A stretch of 64,000 bases of DNA from Pseudomonas grandcourensis (GCF_039909015.1 NZ_CP150919.1:6486501-6550500); one strand, 5' to 3'. Shown: positions 28,744 to 37,286, counted from the stretch's first letter. The notes: a model not told the origin generated them from the letters alone. Numbers and translations are program-made.

Positions 28744-29967
28744 TCAGGCCTTGGCGAGCGCCGGCAAATCCCCGGTCAACCCCAGCGCTTCACGCACGAA
28801 CAAAGCCTTGGCTTCCGGCATCCTCTCAACCATTTTCAACCCGGTATTACGCAACCAGCGCACCGGCAACGGATCGGCCTGGAACAAGCGCTCGAAGCCT
28901 TCCATCGCCGCCATCAGCGCCAGGTTGTGGGGCATGCGTCGACGCTCGTAACGGCTGAGGACTTTCACATCCGCCAGGCGTTCGCCACGTGTTGTCGCTT
29001 GCAGCAACACTTCGGCCAGCACGGCGGCATCGAGGAATCCGAGATTCACGCCCTGCCCGGCCAACGGGTGAATGGTGTGGGCCGCGTCGCCGATCAATGC
29101 CAGGCCTTCAGCCACATAACGCTTGGCATGCCGCTGGCGCAGAGGCACACACAGGCGCGGGTCGGCGCTAAGTACCTCGCCGAGTCGACCTTCAAAGGCC
29201 CGCTCCAGCTCCTTGCAGAAACCTTGTTCATCCATTGCCATCAGGCGTTCGGCTTCGCCGGGTGTGGTCGACCAGACGATCGAGCACCAATCCTGTTGGC
29301 CGTCCCGCTCCAGCGGCAGGAACGCCAACGGACCGTTATCGGTGAAGCGCTGCCAGGCCGTCATCTGATGCGGCTTGGCGCAACGCACGCTGGTGACGAT
29401 GGCATGGTGCAGATAATCCCATTCGCGGGTCGCCACACCGGCCAGGCGTCGCACCGCCGAGTTGGCGCCATCCGCCGCGATCACCAGCGGCGCGCGCAGG
29501 GTGCGGCCGTCGGCCAGGGTCAGCAGCCAGTCATCGCCGGAGCGGCGCATCTGCTCCAGGCGAGCATTGGCCAGCAGCCCCAGGTCGCAATCGTGCAGGC
29601 GTTCGAGCAAGGCATCCTGAACCACGCGGTTCTCGACGATATGCCCCAGCACCTCGGCATGCACACTGGCCGCCGAGAAGTGGATTTGCCCGGTGCCGCT
29701 GCCATCCCAGACCTGCATGTCGGTATAGGGGCTGCTGCGCCGCCCGGCGATGCCGTCCCACACGCCCAGGCGTTCGAGAATCCGCTGGCTGGCGGCCGAC
29801 AAGGCGCTCACCCGCGGTTCAAACGCAGCCTGAGCGTTGAACGGTTTGACACTCATGGGGCTGCCGTCCAGCAACAGGACTTCCAGCCCGCTGTCCTGCA
29901 ACGCCAGCGCCAGGGCGCTGCCGACCATTCCGGCCCCGACAATCAGCAGATCTGCGCGCATTTCCAT
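28744..29967 (-). CDS. ubiI: UbiI/UbiH-family FAD monooxygenase of ubiquinone biosynthesis
   Basis: A 407-residue class A flavin monooxygenase. The Rossmann motif LLIVGAGMVGSALALAL, the DG motif around VIAADGANSAVRR and the GDAAHTIHPLAGQG flavin-binding segment are present. Members hydroxylate the ring during ubiquinone synthesis (UbiI acts at C5). Position downstream of ubiH in the pepP-ubiH cluster supports UbiI. Start may be the ATG at 29967 or the in-frame one at 29961. Three bases separate it from the small gene upstream. Confidence 0.87.
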   Translation of the reverse strand: MEMRADLLIVGAGMVGSALALALQDSGLEVLLLDGSPMSVKPFNAQAAFEPRVSALSAASQRILERLGVWDGIAGRRSSPYTDMQVWDGSGTGQIHFSAASVHAEVLGHIVENRVVQDALLERLHDCDLGLLANARLEQMRRSGDDWLLTLADGRTLRAPLVIAADGANSAVRRLAGVATREWDYLHHAIVTSVRCAKPHQMTAWQRFTDNGPLAFLPLERDGQQDWCSIVWSTTPGEAERLMAMDEQGFCKELERAFEGRLGEVLSADPRLCVPLRQRHAKRYVAEGLALIGDAAHTIHPLAGQGVNLGFLDAAVLAEVLLQATTRGERLADVKVLSRYERRRMPHNLALMAAMEGFERLFQADPLPVRWLRNTGLKMVERMPEAKALFVREALGLTGDLPALAKA

Positions 29968-29970
29968 GCT

Positions 29971-30123
29971 TTAAGCCTGTCTCTCTTGCGGCTTGAGCCG
30001 CACGTAAAGGGTTTTCCCGACCCGCGCCACCAGTTGGCAGGAGCCGTCATGAAGGTCGAACCTGCAGGCAGGTATTTTTATCAATCGCGCCTTGCCAAAT
30101 CGGCGGATCAGCCAGTCACGCAT
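29971..30123 (-). CDS. 50-residue small protein between ubiH and ubiI
   Basis: An ORF of 50 codons starting MRDWLIRRFGKARLIKIPAC and ending in RLKPQERQA. Its ATG overlaps the ubiH stop by eight bases (ATGCGTGA) and its stop is three bases from the ubiI ATG, so all three are translationally coupled. It is basic with a short amphipathic N terminus and a predicted beta strand (SCQLVARVGKTLYVRL). P. aeruginosa also carries a hypothetical gene at this position, to my knowledge. Function unknown. Confidence 0.6.
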   Translation of the reverse strand: MRDWLIRRFGKARLIKIPACRFDLHDGSCQLVARVGKTLYVRLKPQERQA

Positions 30124-31303
30124 CTGGACGGGTACCCAGCCCCATCGCCTGCCGGGCAAACCAGCGTTTGGCCGGTGGCAGCAGATCGAGGCCGAGCAAG
30201 CCGATGTTGCGCCCCAGGGACACCAGCGGCTGGGTGCTGCCGAACAGGCGCGTGACCTGATCGGAGAAGCCCACGGTGAGGTCCTGATCGAGACGCTGGC
30301 GTTCGCGATAGGCCTGCAACGTGGCGAAGTCGCCCAATGGTTTTTCGCTGGCGAGCAAGGCATCGGCCAGGGCCTGGGCATCGCGCAGGGACAGGTTGAA
30401 CCCCTGGCCGGCAATCGGATGCAGGCTGTGCGCCGCGTTGCCGAGAATCGCCAGATGCGGGCGCACCTGTTCTTCGGCTTCGACCAGTGTCAGCGGATAC
30501 AGATGCCGCGCACCCACCTGCTTCAATGTGCCGAGACGATAACCGAACACACCCTGCAACTCGCTGAGGAAGCTGCGCTCATCAAGGGCCGCCAGGCGTT
30601 GCGCGTCCATGCCCAGGCGGGTCCAGACCAGTGCGCAGCGATTATCCGGAAGCGGCAGCAACGCCATCGGGCCTTCGTCGGTGAAACGCTCGAAGGCCAT
30701 GCCGTTGTGGGCTTCGCTCGGGGTGATGTTGGCGATCAGCGCGCTCTGGTTGTACGGACGCTTGCGGATGCCGATCCCCAGTTGCTCGCGCAGGCCGGAG
30801 CGGCCGCCATCGGCGAGCACCGCGAGGTCGCATTCCAGGGTGGTTTCATCGTTGAGGGTCAGGCGGTAGCCATCGGTCAGCGGCTCCATGCGGGTGACCT
30901 CCGCCGGGCAGCGCCAACTGATTATATCCTTGTCCAGACCTTGCCACAGGCATTGGCCGAGCCAGGCGTTTTCAACGACATAACCCAGCGCAGGAACACC
31001 CTCTTCCATCGCCGACAACCGCGCCGTCGAGAACCGACCACGGTCGGAAACATGAATTTGCTTGATCGGCTCGGCGCGGCGCGAGACTTCCTGCCAGACG
31101 CCCAGCCGCTGATAGATCTGCCGCGAGCCGAAGGAAAGCGCCGAAGAACGGGCATCGTAACTCGGTTGATAGCTGTCGCCAGGGGCGAACGGCTCGATCA
31201 ACACGATCTTCCAGCCTCGGGCCTTGGCCCCGGCCTGAAGCGCCAGCGCCAGGCTTGCACCGACCAGCCCGCCACCGATAATTGCCAGGTTGATTCGACT
31301 CAT
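30116..31303 (-). CDS. ubiH: UbiH, 2-octaprenyl-6-methoxyphenol hydroxylase
   Basis: A 395-residue FAD monooxygenase, paralogous to the downstream UbiI-type gene. It has LAIIGGGLVGASLALAL at the N terminus, VLADGGRSGLREQLG and GNAAHSLHPIAGQGFNLSLRDA. It hydroxylates C1 of the ubiquinone ring precursor. The ATG overlaps the pepP stop by four bases (ATGA). The pepP-ubiH pairing is conserved across gammaproteobacteria. Confidence 0.93.
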   Translation of the reverse strand: MSRINLAIIGGGLVGASLALALQAGAKARGWKIVLIEPFAPGDSYQPSYDARSSALSFGSRQIYQRLGVWQEVSRRAEPIKQIHVSDRGRFSTARLSAMEEGVPALGYVVENAWLGQCLWQGLDKDIISWRCPAEVTRMEPLTDGYRLTLNDETTLECDLAVLADGGRSGLREQLGIGIRKRPYNQSALIANITPSEAHNGMAFERFTDEGPMALLPLPDNRCALVWTRLGMDAQRLAALDERSFLSELQGVFGYRLGTLKQVGARHLYPLTLVEAEEQVRPHLAILGNAAHSLHPIAGQGFNLSLRDAQALADALLASEKPLGDFATLQAYRERQRLDQDLTVGFSDQVTRLFGSTQPLVSLGRNIGLLGLDLLPPAKRWFARQAMGLGTRPDA

Positions 31304-32634
31304 GCTGCCTGTGTCCGCGCGGCGGCCATCAGGGCCTCGATCTCGGCGACGGTTTTCGGCACGCCGTTCGTCAATATTTCACAGCCGGTTTTGGTGACCA
31401 CTACGTCGTCCTCGATGCGCACGCCAATGCCGCGCCATTTCTTCGCAACATTCTGGTTGTCCGGGGCGATATAGATCCCCGGCTCCACGGTCAGCGCCAT
31501 GCCGACTTCCAGCACGCGCCACTCGCCGCCGACCTTGTATTCGCCAACGTCATGCACATCCATGCCCAGCCAGTGGCCGGCGCGGTGCATGTAAAACGCT
31601 TTGTAGGCTTCGCTGGCGATCAATTCGTCAACGTCGCCCCGCAGCAGACCCAGCTTGACCAGCCCGGCCGTGATGACCCGGACCGTGGCCTCGTGTGCCT
31701 GATTCCAGTGCTTGTTCGGGGCGATTTCGGCAAAGGCGGCTTCCTGGGAGGCCAACACCAATTCGTAAATCGCTTTCTGTTCCGCTGAATACTTGCCGCT
31801 GACCGGAAAGGTCCGGGTGATGTCGCTGGCGTAGCAGTCGATCTCGCAACCGGCGTCGATCAGCACCAGGTCACCGTCCTTGAGCAGCGCGTCATTCTGC
31901 TGGTAATGCAGGATGCAGCTGTTGCGCCCCGCCGCGACGATCGACCCGTAGGCTGGCATCTTCGCCCCGCCCTTGCGGAACTCGTAATCGAGCTCGGCTT
32001 CCAGGCTGAATTCGTGCAACCCGGCGCGACAGGCCTGCATTGCCCGTACGTGCGCCTGGGCGGAAATCCGCGCCGCTTCGCGCATCACTTTCACTTCTGC
32101 CGCCGATTTATACAGGCGCATGTCGTGCAGCAGATGATCCAGGGCAACGAATTCGTTCGGCGGCTGGGCACCGAGGTTGGCCTTGGAGCGGATCACGTTG
32201 ATCCATTCCATCAGGTGGCGGTCGAATTCGGGGTTGCTGCCCATGGCCGAATACACCCGGTCACGGCCTTCGATCAGGCCCGGCAGGATGTCGTCAATAT
32301 CCGTGATCGGAAAGGCGTCGTCGGCGCCGAAGTCGCGAATCGCGCCTTCCTGCCCGGCACGCAGGCCATCCCACAGCTCGCGCTCGGCGTTGCGTTCGCG
32401 GCAGAACAGGATGTATTCGCCATGCACGCGCCCCGGCATCAGCACCAGTACGGCCTGGGGCTCGGGAAAACCGCTGAGGTACTGGAAGTCGCTGTCCTGG
32501 CGGTAGACGTGCTCGACGTCGCGATTGCGAATGGCCACCGCGGCGGCGGGCAGGATGGCGATGCTGTTGGGTTCCATCTGCGCCATCAGGGCCTTGCGGC
32601 GACGGCTGTATTCCGATTTCGGGATATGGATCAT
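31300..32634 (-). CDS. pepP: PepP, Xaa-Pro aminopeptidase
   Basis: A 444-residue M24B metallopeptidase. The N-terminal creatinase-like domain (about 1-170) is followed by the pita-bread domain with metal ligands in VLIDAGCEIDCYASDITR, HRAGHWLGMDVHD and VEPGIYI. It removes N-terminal residues preceding proline in the cytoplasm. Overlaps ubiH by four bases; ygfB lies 27 bases upstream, so ygfB-pepP-ubiH-(small ORF)-ubiI looks like one operon. Confidence 0.95.
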   Translation of the reverse strand: MIHIPKSEYSRRRKALMAQMEPNSIAILPAAAVAIRNRDVEHVYRQDSDFQYLSGFPEPQAVLVLMPGRVHGEYILFCRERNAERELWDGLRAGQEGAIRDFGADDAFPITDIDDILPGLIEGRDRVYSAMGSNPEFDRHLMEWINVIRSKANLGAQPPNEFVALDHLLHDMRLYKSAAEVKVMREAARISAQAHVRAMQACRAGLHEFSLEAELDYEFRKGGAKMPAYGSIVAAGRNSCILHYQQNDALLKDGDLVLIDAGCEIDCYASDITRTFPVSGKYSAEQKAIYELVLASQEAAFAEIAPNKHWNQAHEATVRVITAGLVKLGLLRGDVDELIASEAYKAFYMHRAGHWLGMDVHDVGEYKVGGEWRVLEVGMALTVEPGIYIAPDNQNVAKKWRGIGVRIEDDVVVTKTGCEILTNGVPKTVAEIEALMAAARTQAA

Positions 32635-32661
32635 GGGCAGATGGTTTTCCCTTTCTTACGA

Positions 32662-33219
32662 TTAATGCAAAGACGGTTTGGCGGCGGCCGGCACGTCTTT
32701 TTTGGTCTCGGAGAACAGCAGCAGCGGTGCGACGCGCAGGTACTCCATGACTTCCATGTAGTCGTTTTCGCCGTCGTCGGACTCTTCCAGGGCATCTTGC
32801 ACCTGGGAAATGGCCGCCAGATCCTGCAGCACCTCGGTGGCCTCGGTGCTCAGGGCGCTGCTGTCACGGCAGTTCAGGCCAAAGCCGCTGAGGAAACCCT
32901 GGCACCATTGGCCCAGTGCGATGGCACGCTCGGTGAGCGGGGCGTCGTCGGTCGGCAACAGCAGAACGACGGTCACGTCATCGCCGGTGAGCTCGCCTTT
33001 AACCATCTCTTGCAAGCCGATCAGGGCGTTGCGAACGTTGTCCTGCGGCTCGCTTTCGAGCAATTCGGCGGCGTCGATCAGCCAGCCTTCGGCGTCGAAA
33101 CCCGCGCCGGCGCAGCTGCGGCCGAGCAACAGGCCGTGCAGTTCGGCAGGCGAGACGTTGTGACCGCTGGAAGTCAGCAGGGTGGCGAAGGCTTGGTACG
33201 GGGAATTCTGAATGGTCAT
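32662..33219 (-). CDS. YgfB/YecA-family (UPF0149) protein
   Basis: A 185-residue UPF0149 protein, all alpha-helical, with the family openings [16 protein letters not shown] and [11 protein letters not shown]. It lies at the head of the pepP-ubi operon. In P. aeruginosa the YgfB homologue is reported to influence ampC-linked gene expression; whether that holds here is not shown. Acidic C-terminal segment [18 protein letters not shown]. Confidence 0.9.
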   Translation of the reverse strand: MTIQNSPYQAFATLLTSSGHNVSPAELHGLLLGRSCAGAGFDAEGWLIDAAELLESEPQDNVRNALIGLQEMVKGELTGDDVTVVLLLPTDDAPLTERAIALGQWCQGFLSGFGLNCRDSSALSTEATEVLQDLAAISQVQDALEESDDGENDYMEVMEYLRVAPLLLFSETKKDVPAAAKPSLH

Positions 33220-33283
33220 GGGCAGCTAGGCGCCAGACGGCGCTATGTCTAGAATGAAGGCCTTGTATCCTACATCGACTACC

Positions 33284-33386
33284 CCTGTAGGAGCGAGCTT
33301 GCTCGCGATGGTCGTCAACGATAACGCTGGGTACCTGACACCCCGCGGCGTTCTCGGGTTCATCGCGAGCAAGCTCGCTCCTTCAG
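33284..33386. repeat. Inverted REP pair inside the ygfB/zapA divergent promoter region
   Basis: CCTGTAGGAGCGAGCTTGC and its inverted partner GCAAGCTCGCTCCTTCAG enclose about 50 bases. The pair lies between the divergent ygfB and zapB-like starts, 28 bases before the latter, an unusual place for a REP. Confidence 0.85.
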
Positions 33387-33413
33387 TCCGACCCCCATCA
33401 GACAGTGAAGACA

Positions 33414-33623
33414 ATGGAAGACACCGATCTGCAAGCGCTGATGGCCAGACTCGAGCTACTGATTACCCGAGTCGAGCAACTTAAGAGTCAAAACGGACTC
33501 TTACTAGCTCAGGAAAAGACCTGGCGCGAGGAACGCGCGCACCTCATTGAAAAAAACGAAATCGCCCGGCGTAAGGTCGAATCGATGATTTCGCGCCTCA
33601 AGGCCCTGGAGCAAGACTCATGA
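33414..33623 (+). CDS. ZapB-like coiled-coil protein (TIGR02449 type)
   Basis: A 69-residue coiled-coil protein (LQALMARLELLITRVEQLKS, heptad pattern through the C terminus). Such genes sit directly upstream of zapA in pseudomonads. The ATG at 33414 is chosen; an upstream start at 33405 adds three residues. It overlaps zapA by four bases. A role at the division septum is inferred from the neighbour. Confidence 0.85.
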   Translation: MEDTDLQALMARLELLITRVEQLKSQNGLLLAQEKTWREERAHLIEKNEIARRKVESMISRLKALEQDS

Positions 33624-33937
33624 GTTCAAGCAATAGCGTCACCGTGCAGATCCTCGACAAAGAGTATTCGATCATCTGCCCTCAGGAAGAGCGCAGCAAT
33701 CTGATCAGCGCCGCCCGTTATCTGGACGGCAAAATGCGCGAGATCCGCAGCAGCGGCAAAGTCATCGGCGCCGACCGTATCGCCGTGATGGCCGCGCTGA
33801 ACATCACCCATGACCTGTTACATAAGGAAGAACGGCCGGATATCCAGGCCAGCGGTTCGACCCGCGAACAGGTGCGTGACCTGCTCGATCGCGTCGATCT
33901 GGCACTCGCCACCGATCCGGACGTCACCAAAGGCTGA
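33620..33937 (+). CDS. zapA: ZapA, cell division protein
   Basis: A 105-residue ZapA: an N-terminal globular domain (VTVQILDKEYSIICPQEERS...LISAARYLDGKMREIR) and a helical tail. It binds and bundles FtsZ at midcell. Overlaps the preceding coiled-coil gene as ATGA. The 6S RNA gene follows within about 30 bases, the conserved zapA-ssrS-ygfA order. Confidence 0.94.
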   Translation: MSSSNSVTVQILDKEYSIICPQEERSNLISAARYLDGKMREIRSSGKVIGADRIAVMAALNITHDLLHKEERPDIQASGSTREQVRDLLDRVDLALATDPDVTKG

Positions 33938-33956
33938 TTCGCGTCGCCGCTTGCGG

Positions 33957-33962
33957 TATAAT
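33957..33962 (+). promoter_or_regulatory. -10 element of the 6S RNA promoter
   Basis: TATAAT preceded by GCGG, 6-8 bases before the expected 6S RNA 5' end. A good -35 is not obvious. Confidence 0.6.
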
Positions 33963-33968
33963 CCCCTC

Positions 33969-34147
33969 ACTCCCTGGGGTGCTTGCCAGTTGGCGATGTC
34001 CCTGAGCCGATTTGCTATACCCTGGAGGTTGCACGTTGGGCTGGTGTGCATGTCCGCTAGACGGAAAGCCTTAAAGCCTACTGCATCTTCCACCTTGAAC
34101 TTTCGGGTTCAAGGGCTAAGTCGACAGCGGCACATTCGGGGAGCCTG
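33969..34147 (+). ncRNA. ssrS: 6S RNA
   Basis: About 180 bases between zapA and ygfA with the Pseudomonas 6S features: the GATGTCCCTGAGCCGAT block, GCACGTTGGGC and TGCATGTCCGCTAGACGGAA blocks, and a 3' segment (CATTCGGGGAGCC) complementary to the 5' CTCCCTGGGG. 6S RNA mimics an open promoter and sequesters sigma-70 RNA polymerase in stationary phase. Ends are approximate (within about five bases). Confidence 0.9.
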
Positions 34148-34155
34148 ATTCCAGT

Positions 34156-34191
34156 CCAATGCCGGTTTTGATACCGGCATTGGCGTTTTTA
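34156..34191 (+). terminator. Rho-independent terminator after 6S RNA
   Basis: CCAATGCCGG pairs perfectly with CCGGCATTGG around TTTTGATA, followed by CGTTTTTA. It lies before the ygfA start, so ygfA may be read by read-through or its own promoter. Confidence 0.8.
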
Positions 34192-34232
34192 CGGGTACGC
34201 TTCACGTATCCGCATTGCTGAAGCCCGAATAC

Positions 34233-34838
34233 ATGACCGAACCTGCGCTGCTCCCCCGCCCGCAACTTCGACGCATGCTGCGCAAGGCCCGCCGCGCACT
34301 GACTCCCAGTCAGCAGCGCCAGGCCGCTCGCGGGCTGTACAAGCAATTGGCCCAGCAACCGCTGTTCCGCCGCGCCAGACACATCTCGCTCTACCTGCCC
34401 ACCGACGGTGAAATCGATCCGCGCCTGTTGCTGCGCGCCGCGCAACGCCGGGGCAAGGCCACCTATCTACCGGTGCTGAGCGCCTGGCCGCGAACCAAAA
34501 TGGTTTTCCAGCGAATCCGTCCCGGGGAAAAACTCAAACCCAACCGCTTCCGCATTCTCGAACCACGGGCCAACCTCGCCCGGCAGCGCAAGATCTGGGC
34601 GCTGGACCTGGTGCTGTTGCCATTGGTGGGTTTTGACGATGTCGGCGGACGCCTGGGGATGGGCGGTGGCTTCTACGACCGGAGCCTGGCCTACCTGGCG
34701 CGACGAAACGACTGGCGCAAGCCGACGCTGCTGGGGCTGGCCCATGAATGTCAGAAAGTGGAGCGATTGGCTCAGGCGAGCTGGGATGTGCCGCTGCAAG
34801 GAACGGTGACGGACAAGGCCTGGTATTACGCAGGCTAG
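34233..34838 (+). CDS. ygfA: 5-formyltetrahydrofolate cyclo-ligase
   Basis: A 201-residue enzyme that converts 5-formyl-THF to 5,10-methenyl-THF with ATP hydrolysis. The GMGGGFYDRSL motif and the N-terminal basic helix (RRMLRKARRALTP) are diagnostic. The gene follows 6S RNA, as in most gammaproteobacteria. A start at 34215 would add six residues; neither has a strong ribosome-binding site. Confidence 0.92.
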   Translation: MTEPALLPRPQLRRMLRKARRALTPSQQRQAARGLYKQLAQQPLFRRARHISLYLPTDGEIDPRLLLRAAQRRGKATYLPVLSAWPRTKMVFQRIRPGEKLKPNRFRILEPRANLARQRKIWALDLVLLPLVGFDDVGGRLGMGGGFYDRSLAYLARRNDWRKPTLLGLAHECQKVERLAQASWDVPLQGTVTDKAWYYAG

Positions 34839-34873
34839 GCGCCACTTCGATCAGCGGCGCCGAGGCAACAGGG

Positions 34874-35029
34874 TCAGCGCTTGAAGGCGGTCGACTGTTG
34901 CTGCAATTGGGCGAGTTCGACCGGCGCATCGGTCTTGTTGGCCCACAGGCTTTGGGCATAGCCAGTGGTCACGACGCCAAGGCCAAACAAAATGACCAAA
35001 ATCCATAGTAAATCCGGTTTGCGTTTCAT
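34874..35029 (-). CDS. 51-residue single-span membrane peptide
   Basis: A short ORF starting MKRKPDLLWILVILFGLGVV and ending QQQSTAFKR. Residues 7-24 form one hydrophobic helix behind a Lys/Arg-rich N terminus; the short tail would face the periplasm. GGGGCAATCG precedes the ATG (a weak ribosome-binding site). Small hydrophobic genes are annotated beside ygfA in other pseudomonads, to my knowledge. Function unknown; it could be mistaken for noise by gene finders. Confidence 0.6.
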   Translation of the reverse strand: MKRKPDLLWILVILFGLGVVTTGYAQSLWANKTDAPVELAQLQQQSTAFKR

Positions 35030-35224
35030 CGATTGCCCCCCAAAGGCACATCAACACGATGACAGCAGCGGTTTCCGTTTGTAGGCCGTGCAGCAGCGTC
35101 AAGCTCTAAAGGCCGGCATTTTGCGACAACGCGAACCGCTGCGCAAATGCTGACGTCAACCGACCGTCGGTTTGTCATAAAATCGTCGACAAGCTGCTCA
35201 ATAACCACGCAAGGAGCAACAGAC

Positions 35225-35677
35225 ATGGCCTATTGGCTGATGAAGTCCGAGCCCGACGAACTCTCGATCAAGGGGCTGGAAAAGCTCGGCAAAGCGCGCT
35301 GGGACGGGGTTCGCAACTATCAGGCACGCAATTTCCTGCGGGCCATGGCGGTGGGGGATGAGTTCTTTTTCTATCATTCCAGCTGCCCTGAGCCGGGCAT
35401 CGCCGGAATCGGCAAGATTGTCGAAGCCGCGTACCCGGACCCGACGGCGCTGGAGCCGGAAAGCCATTATTTCGACCCGAAGGCCACCCCGGACAAAAAC
35501 GCCTGGAGCGCGATCGATGTCGCGCATGTCGAAACGTTTGCCCGGGTGCTGAAACTGGATTACCTGAAGCAGCAGACGGCCCTGGCCGAGTTGCCGCTGG
35601 TGCAGAAAGGCTCGCGGCTTTCGGTGATGCCGGTGACGGCGGAGCAGTGGGCGGCGGTGATTGTTTTAAAACCTTGA
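35225..35677 (+). CDS. EVE-domain protein
   Basis: A 150-residue protein consisting of one EVE (PUA-like) domain: MAYWLMKSEPDELS at the start and GVRNYQARNFLRAM with FFYHSSC, the pocket that in relatives binds modified DNA or RNA bases. The start at 35225 follows GCAAGGAGCAACAGAC. Such genes are common near ygfA. Function in the cell is unknown; it could recognise modified nucleotides. Confidence 0.9.
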   Translation: MAYWLMKSEPDELSIKGLEKLGKARWDGVRNYQARNFLRAMAVGDEFFFYHSSCPEPGIAGIGKIVEAAYPDPTALEPESHYFDPKATPDKNAWSAIDVAHVETFARVLKLDYLKQQTALAELPLVQKGSRLSVMPVTAEQWAAVIVLKP

Positions 35678-35696
35678 GTCATTTATCGCCAAGACT

Positions 35697-35728
35697 GGCC
35701 TAATCGCGAGCAAGCTCGCGATTAGGCC
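35697..35728. repeat. REP palindrome with 15-bp perfect arms
   Basis: GGCCTAATCGCGAGC and GCTCGCGATTAGGCC around AA. It lies between the convergent EVE and FliL-like genes and may act as their terminator. Confidence 0.8.
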
Positions 35729-35747
35729 GGCAGGAGCAGCGAAAACC

Positions 35748-36158
35748 TTACTGAATGATCAAGTTGTTGAACAACAAGTCCTCAACCACCGGCTTACCGG
35801 TTTCGTCGTTCATCACCTGCTGGGTCTGCTTCAACGCTTCCTGACGCAGCTTTTCCTTGGCCTCGACGTTGTTCATCGTCTCGGTGGTCTGCTGGGCGAA
35901 CAGCGCGACCAATTGATTGCGGATCAACGGCTCATTGGCCTTCACCGCCTTGGCGGCCTCGTCACCGGTCACCCGCAACGCCACGTCGGCCTTGTAGACC
36001 TTGAGTTTCGGCGTGCCGTCCAGCCCATAGTTGCCCACGAACGGCGGGCTCAGGGTGATGTAACTGACCTTCGGCGCAGTTTCACCTTCTTTGGCTTCTT
36101 CGGCCACCGCTGCCACAGGCAGAGACAGGGCCAGCATCAACATGATCCACGCTTTCAA
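35748..36158 (-). CDS. FliL-family protein, likely TTG start
   Basis: A 136-residue FliL-like protein: signal or anchor segment (AWIMLMLALSLPVAAVAEE), then VSYITLSPPFVGNYG, strands of the stomatin-like periplasmic domain and a C-terminal FNNLIIQ typical of FliL relatives. The only strong ribosome-binding site (AAGGAGCGAATT) precedes a TTG at 36158; upstream in-frame ATGs lack one. No flagellar gene is nearby, so a flagellar role is not assured. Confidence 0.82.
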   Translation of the reverse strand: MKAWIMLMLALSLPVAAVAEEAKEGETAPKVSYITLSPPFVGNYGLDGTPKLKVYKADVALRVTGDEAAKAVKANEPLIRNQLVALFAQQTTETMNNVEAKEKLRQEALKQTQQVMNDETGKPVVEDLLFNNLIIQ

Positions 36159-36308
36159 AATTCGCTCCTTATCCGGTTTGCGGCCTAGCATAACGACCCG
36201 CCGCGCAAGCACAAGCTTATGGCTGACTATCAGGGCCGGGCATGCTCGTTGACCCATCGACCCACACACCTACACTTATCGGCCATCACTCCCAAAGGAA
36301 TAGCCCTG

Positions 36309-37286
36309 ATGAAAGCCGTGCTGTGCAAAGCCTTCGGCCCTGCCGAATCGCTGGTGCTGGAAGACGTCGCCAGTCCTGTCGCGAAGAAGAACGAAATCCT
36401 GCTGGACGTGCACGCCGCCGGGGTGAATTTCCCCGACACCTTGATCATCGAGGGCAAATACCAGTTCAAGCCGCCCTTCCCGTTTTCGCCGGGTGGTGAA
36501 GCGGCCGGCGTGGTCAGCGCCGTGGGCGAAAAGGTCAGCCACCTGAAAGTCGGTGACCGGGTCATGGCCCTGACCGGCTGGGGCAGCTTTGCCGAGCAGG
36601 TCGCCGTGCCGGGCTACAACGTGCTGCCGATCCCGCCATCGATGGACTTCAACACCGCTGCCGCCTTCAGCATGACCTACGGCACCTCGATGCACGCCCT
36701 CAAGCAGCGCGGCAACCTGCAACCGGGCGAAACCCTGCTGGTGCTTGGTGCCTCCGGCGGTGTCGGCCTGGCGGCGGTGGAAATCGGCAAAGCCATGGGC
36801 GCCCGGGTGATCGCCGCGGCCAGCAGCGCAGAGAAACTCGCCGTGGCCAAGGCCGCCGGCGCCGACGAACTGATCAACTACAGCGAAACCAGCCTGAAGG
36901 ACGAAATCAAGCGCCTGACCGACGGCCAGGGTGCCGACGTGATCTACGACCCGGTCGGCGGCGACCTGTTCGACCAGGCGATCCGCGCCATCGCCTGGAA
37001 CGGCCGCCTGCTGGTGGTCGGTTTCGCCAGCGGGCGCATTCCCGAGCTGCCGGTCAACCTGGCCCTGCTCAAGGGCGCGGCAGTGCTCGGCGTGTTCTGG
37101 GGCTCGTTCGCCCAACGCCAGCCACAAGACAACGCGGCGAACTTCCAGCAACTGTTTGGCTGGTTTGCCGAAGGCAAGTTGAAGCCATTGGTTTCGCAGG
37201 TATATCCGCTGAGCAATTCAGCCCAGGCGATCAATGATCTTGGCCAGCGCAAAGCGGTCGGGAAAGTGGTGGTTCAGGTTCGCTGA
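36309..37286 (+). CDS. NADPH:quinone oxidoreductase, zinc-free MDR family
   Basis: A 325-residue medium-chain reductase of the quinone-oxidoreductase type. It has a GroES-like N-terminal half and a Rossmann domain with LVLGASGGVGLAAVEIG (about residues 145-160). The zinc-ligand Cys/His set of alcohol dehydrogenases is absent. Expected to reduce quinones or enones with NADPH. Start at 36309 follows AAAGGAATAGCCCTG. Followed by a terminator facing the TonB-domain gene. Confidence 0.88.
   Translation: MKAVLCKAFGPAESLVLEDVASPVAKKNEILLDVHAAGVNFPDTLIIEGKYQFKPPFPFSPGGEAAGVVSAVGEKVSHLKVGDRVMALTGWGSFAEQVAVPGYNVLPIPPSMDFNTAAAFSMTYGTSMHALKQRGNLQPGETLLVLGASGGVGLAAVEIGKAMGARVIAAASSAEKLAVAKAAGADELINYSETSLKDEIKRLTDGQGADVIYDPVGGDLFDQAIRAIAWNGRLLVVGFASGRIPELPVNLALLKGAAVLGVFWGSFAQRQPQDNAANFQQLFGWFAEGKLKPLVSQVYPLSNSAQAINDLGQRKAVGKVVVQVR

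Noticed and set aside
36159..36269. Upstream in-frame ATG starts for the FliL-like gene
   Set aside because: No ribosome-binding site precedes them, and they would put non-hydrophobic residues before the signal segment; the TTG at 36158 has an excellent site.
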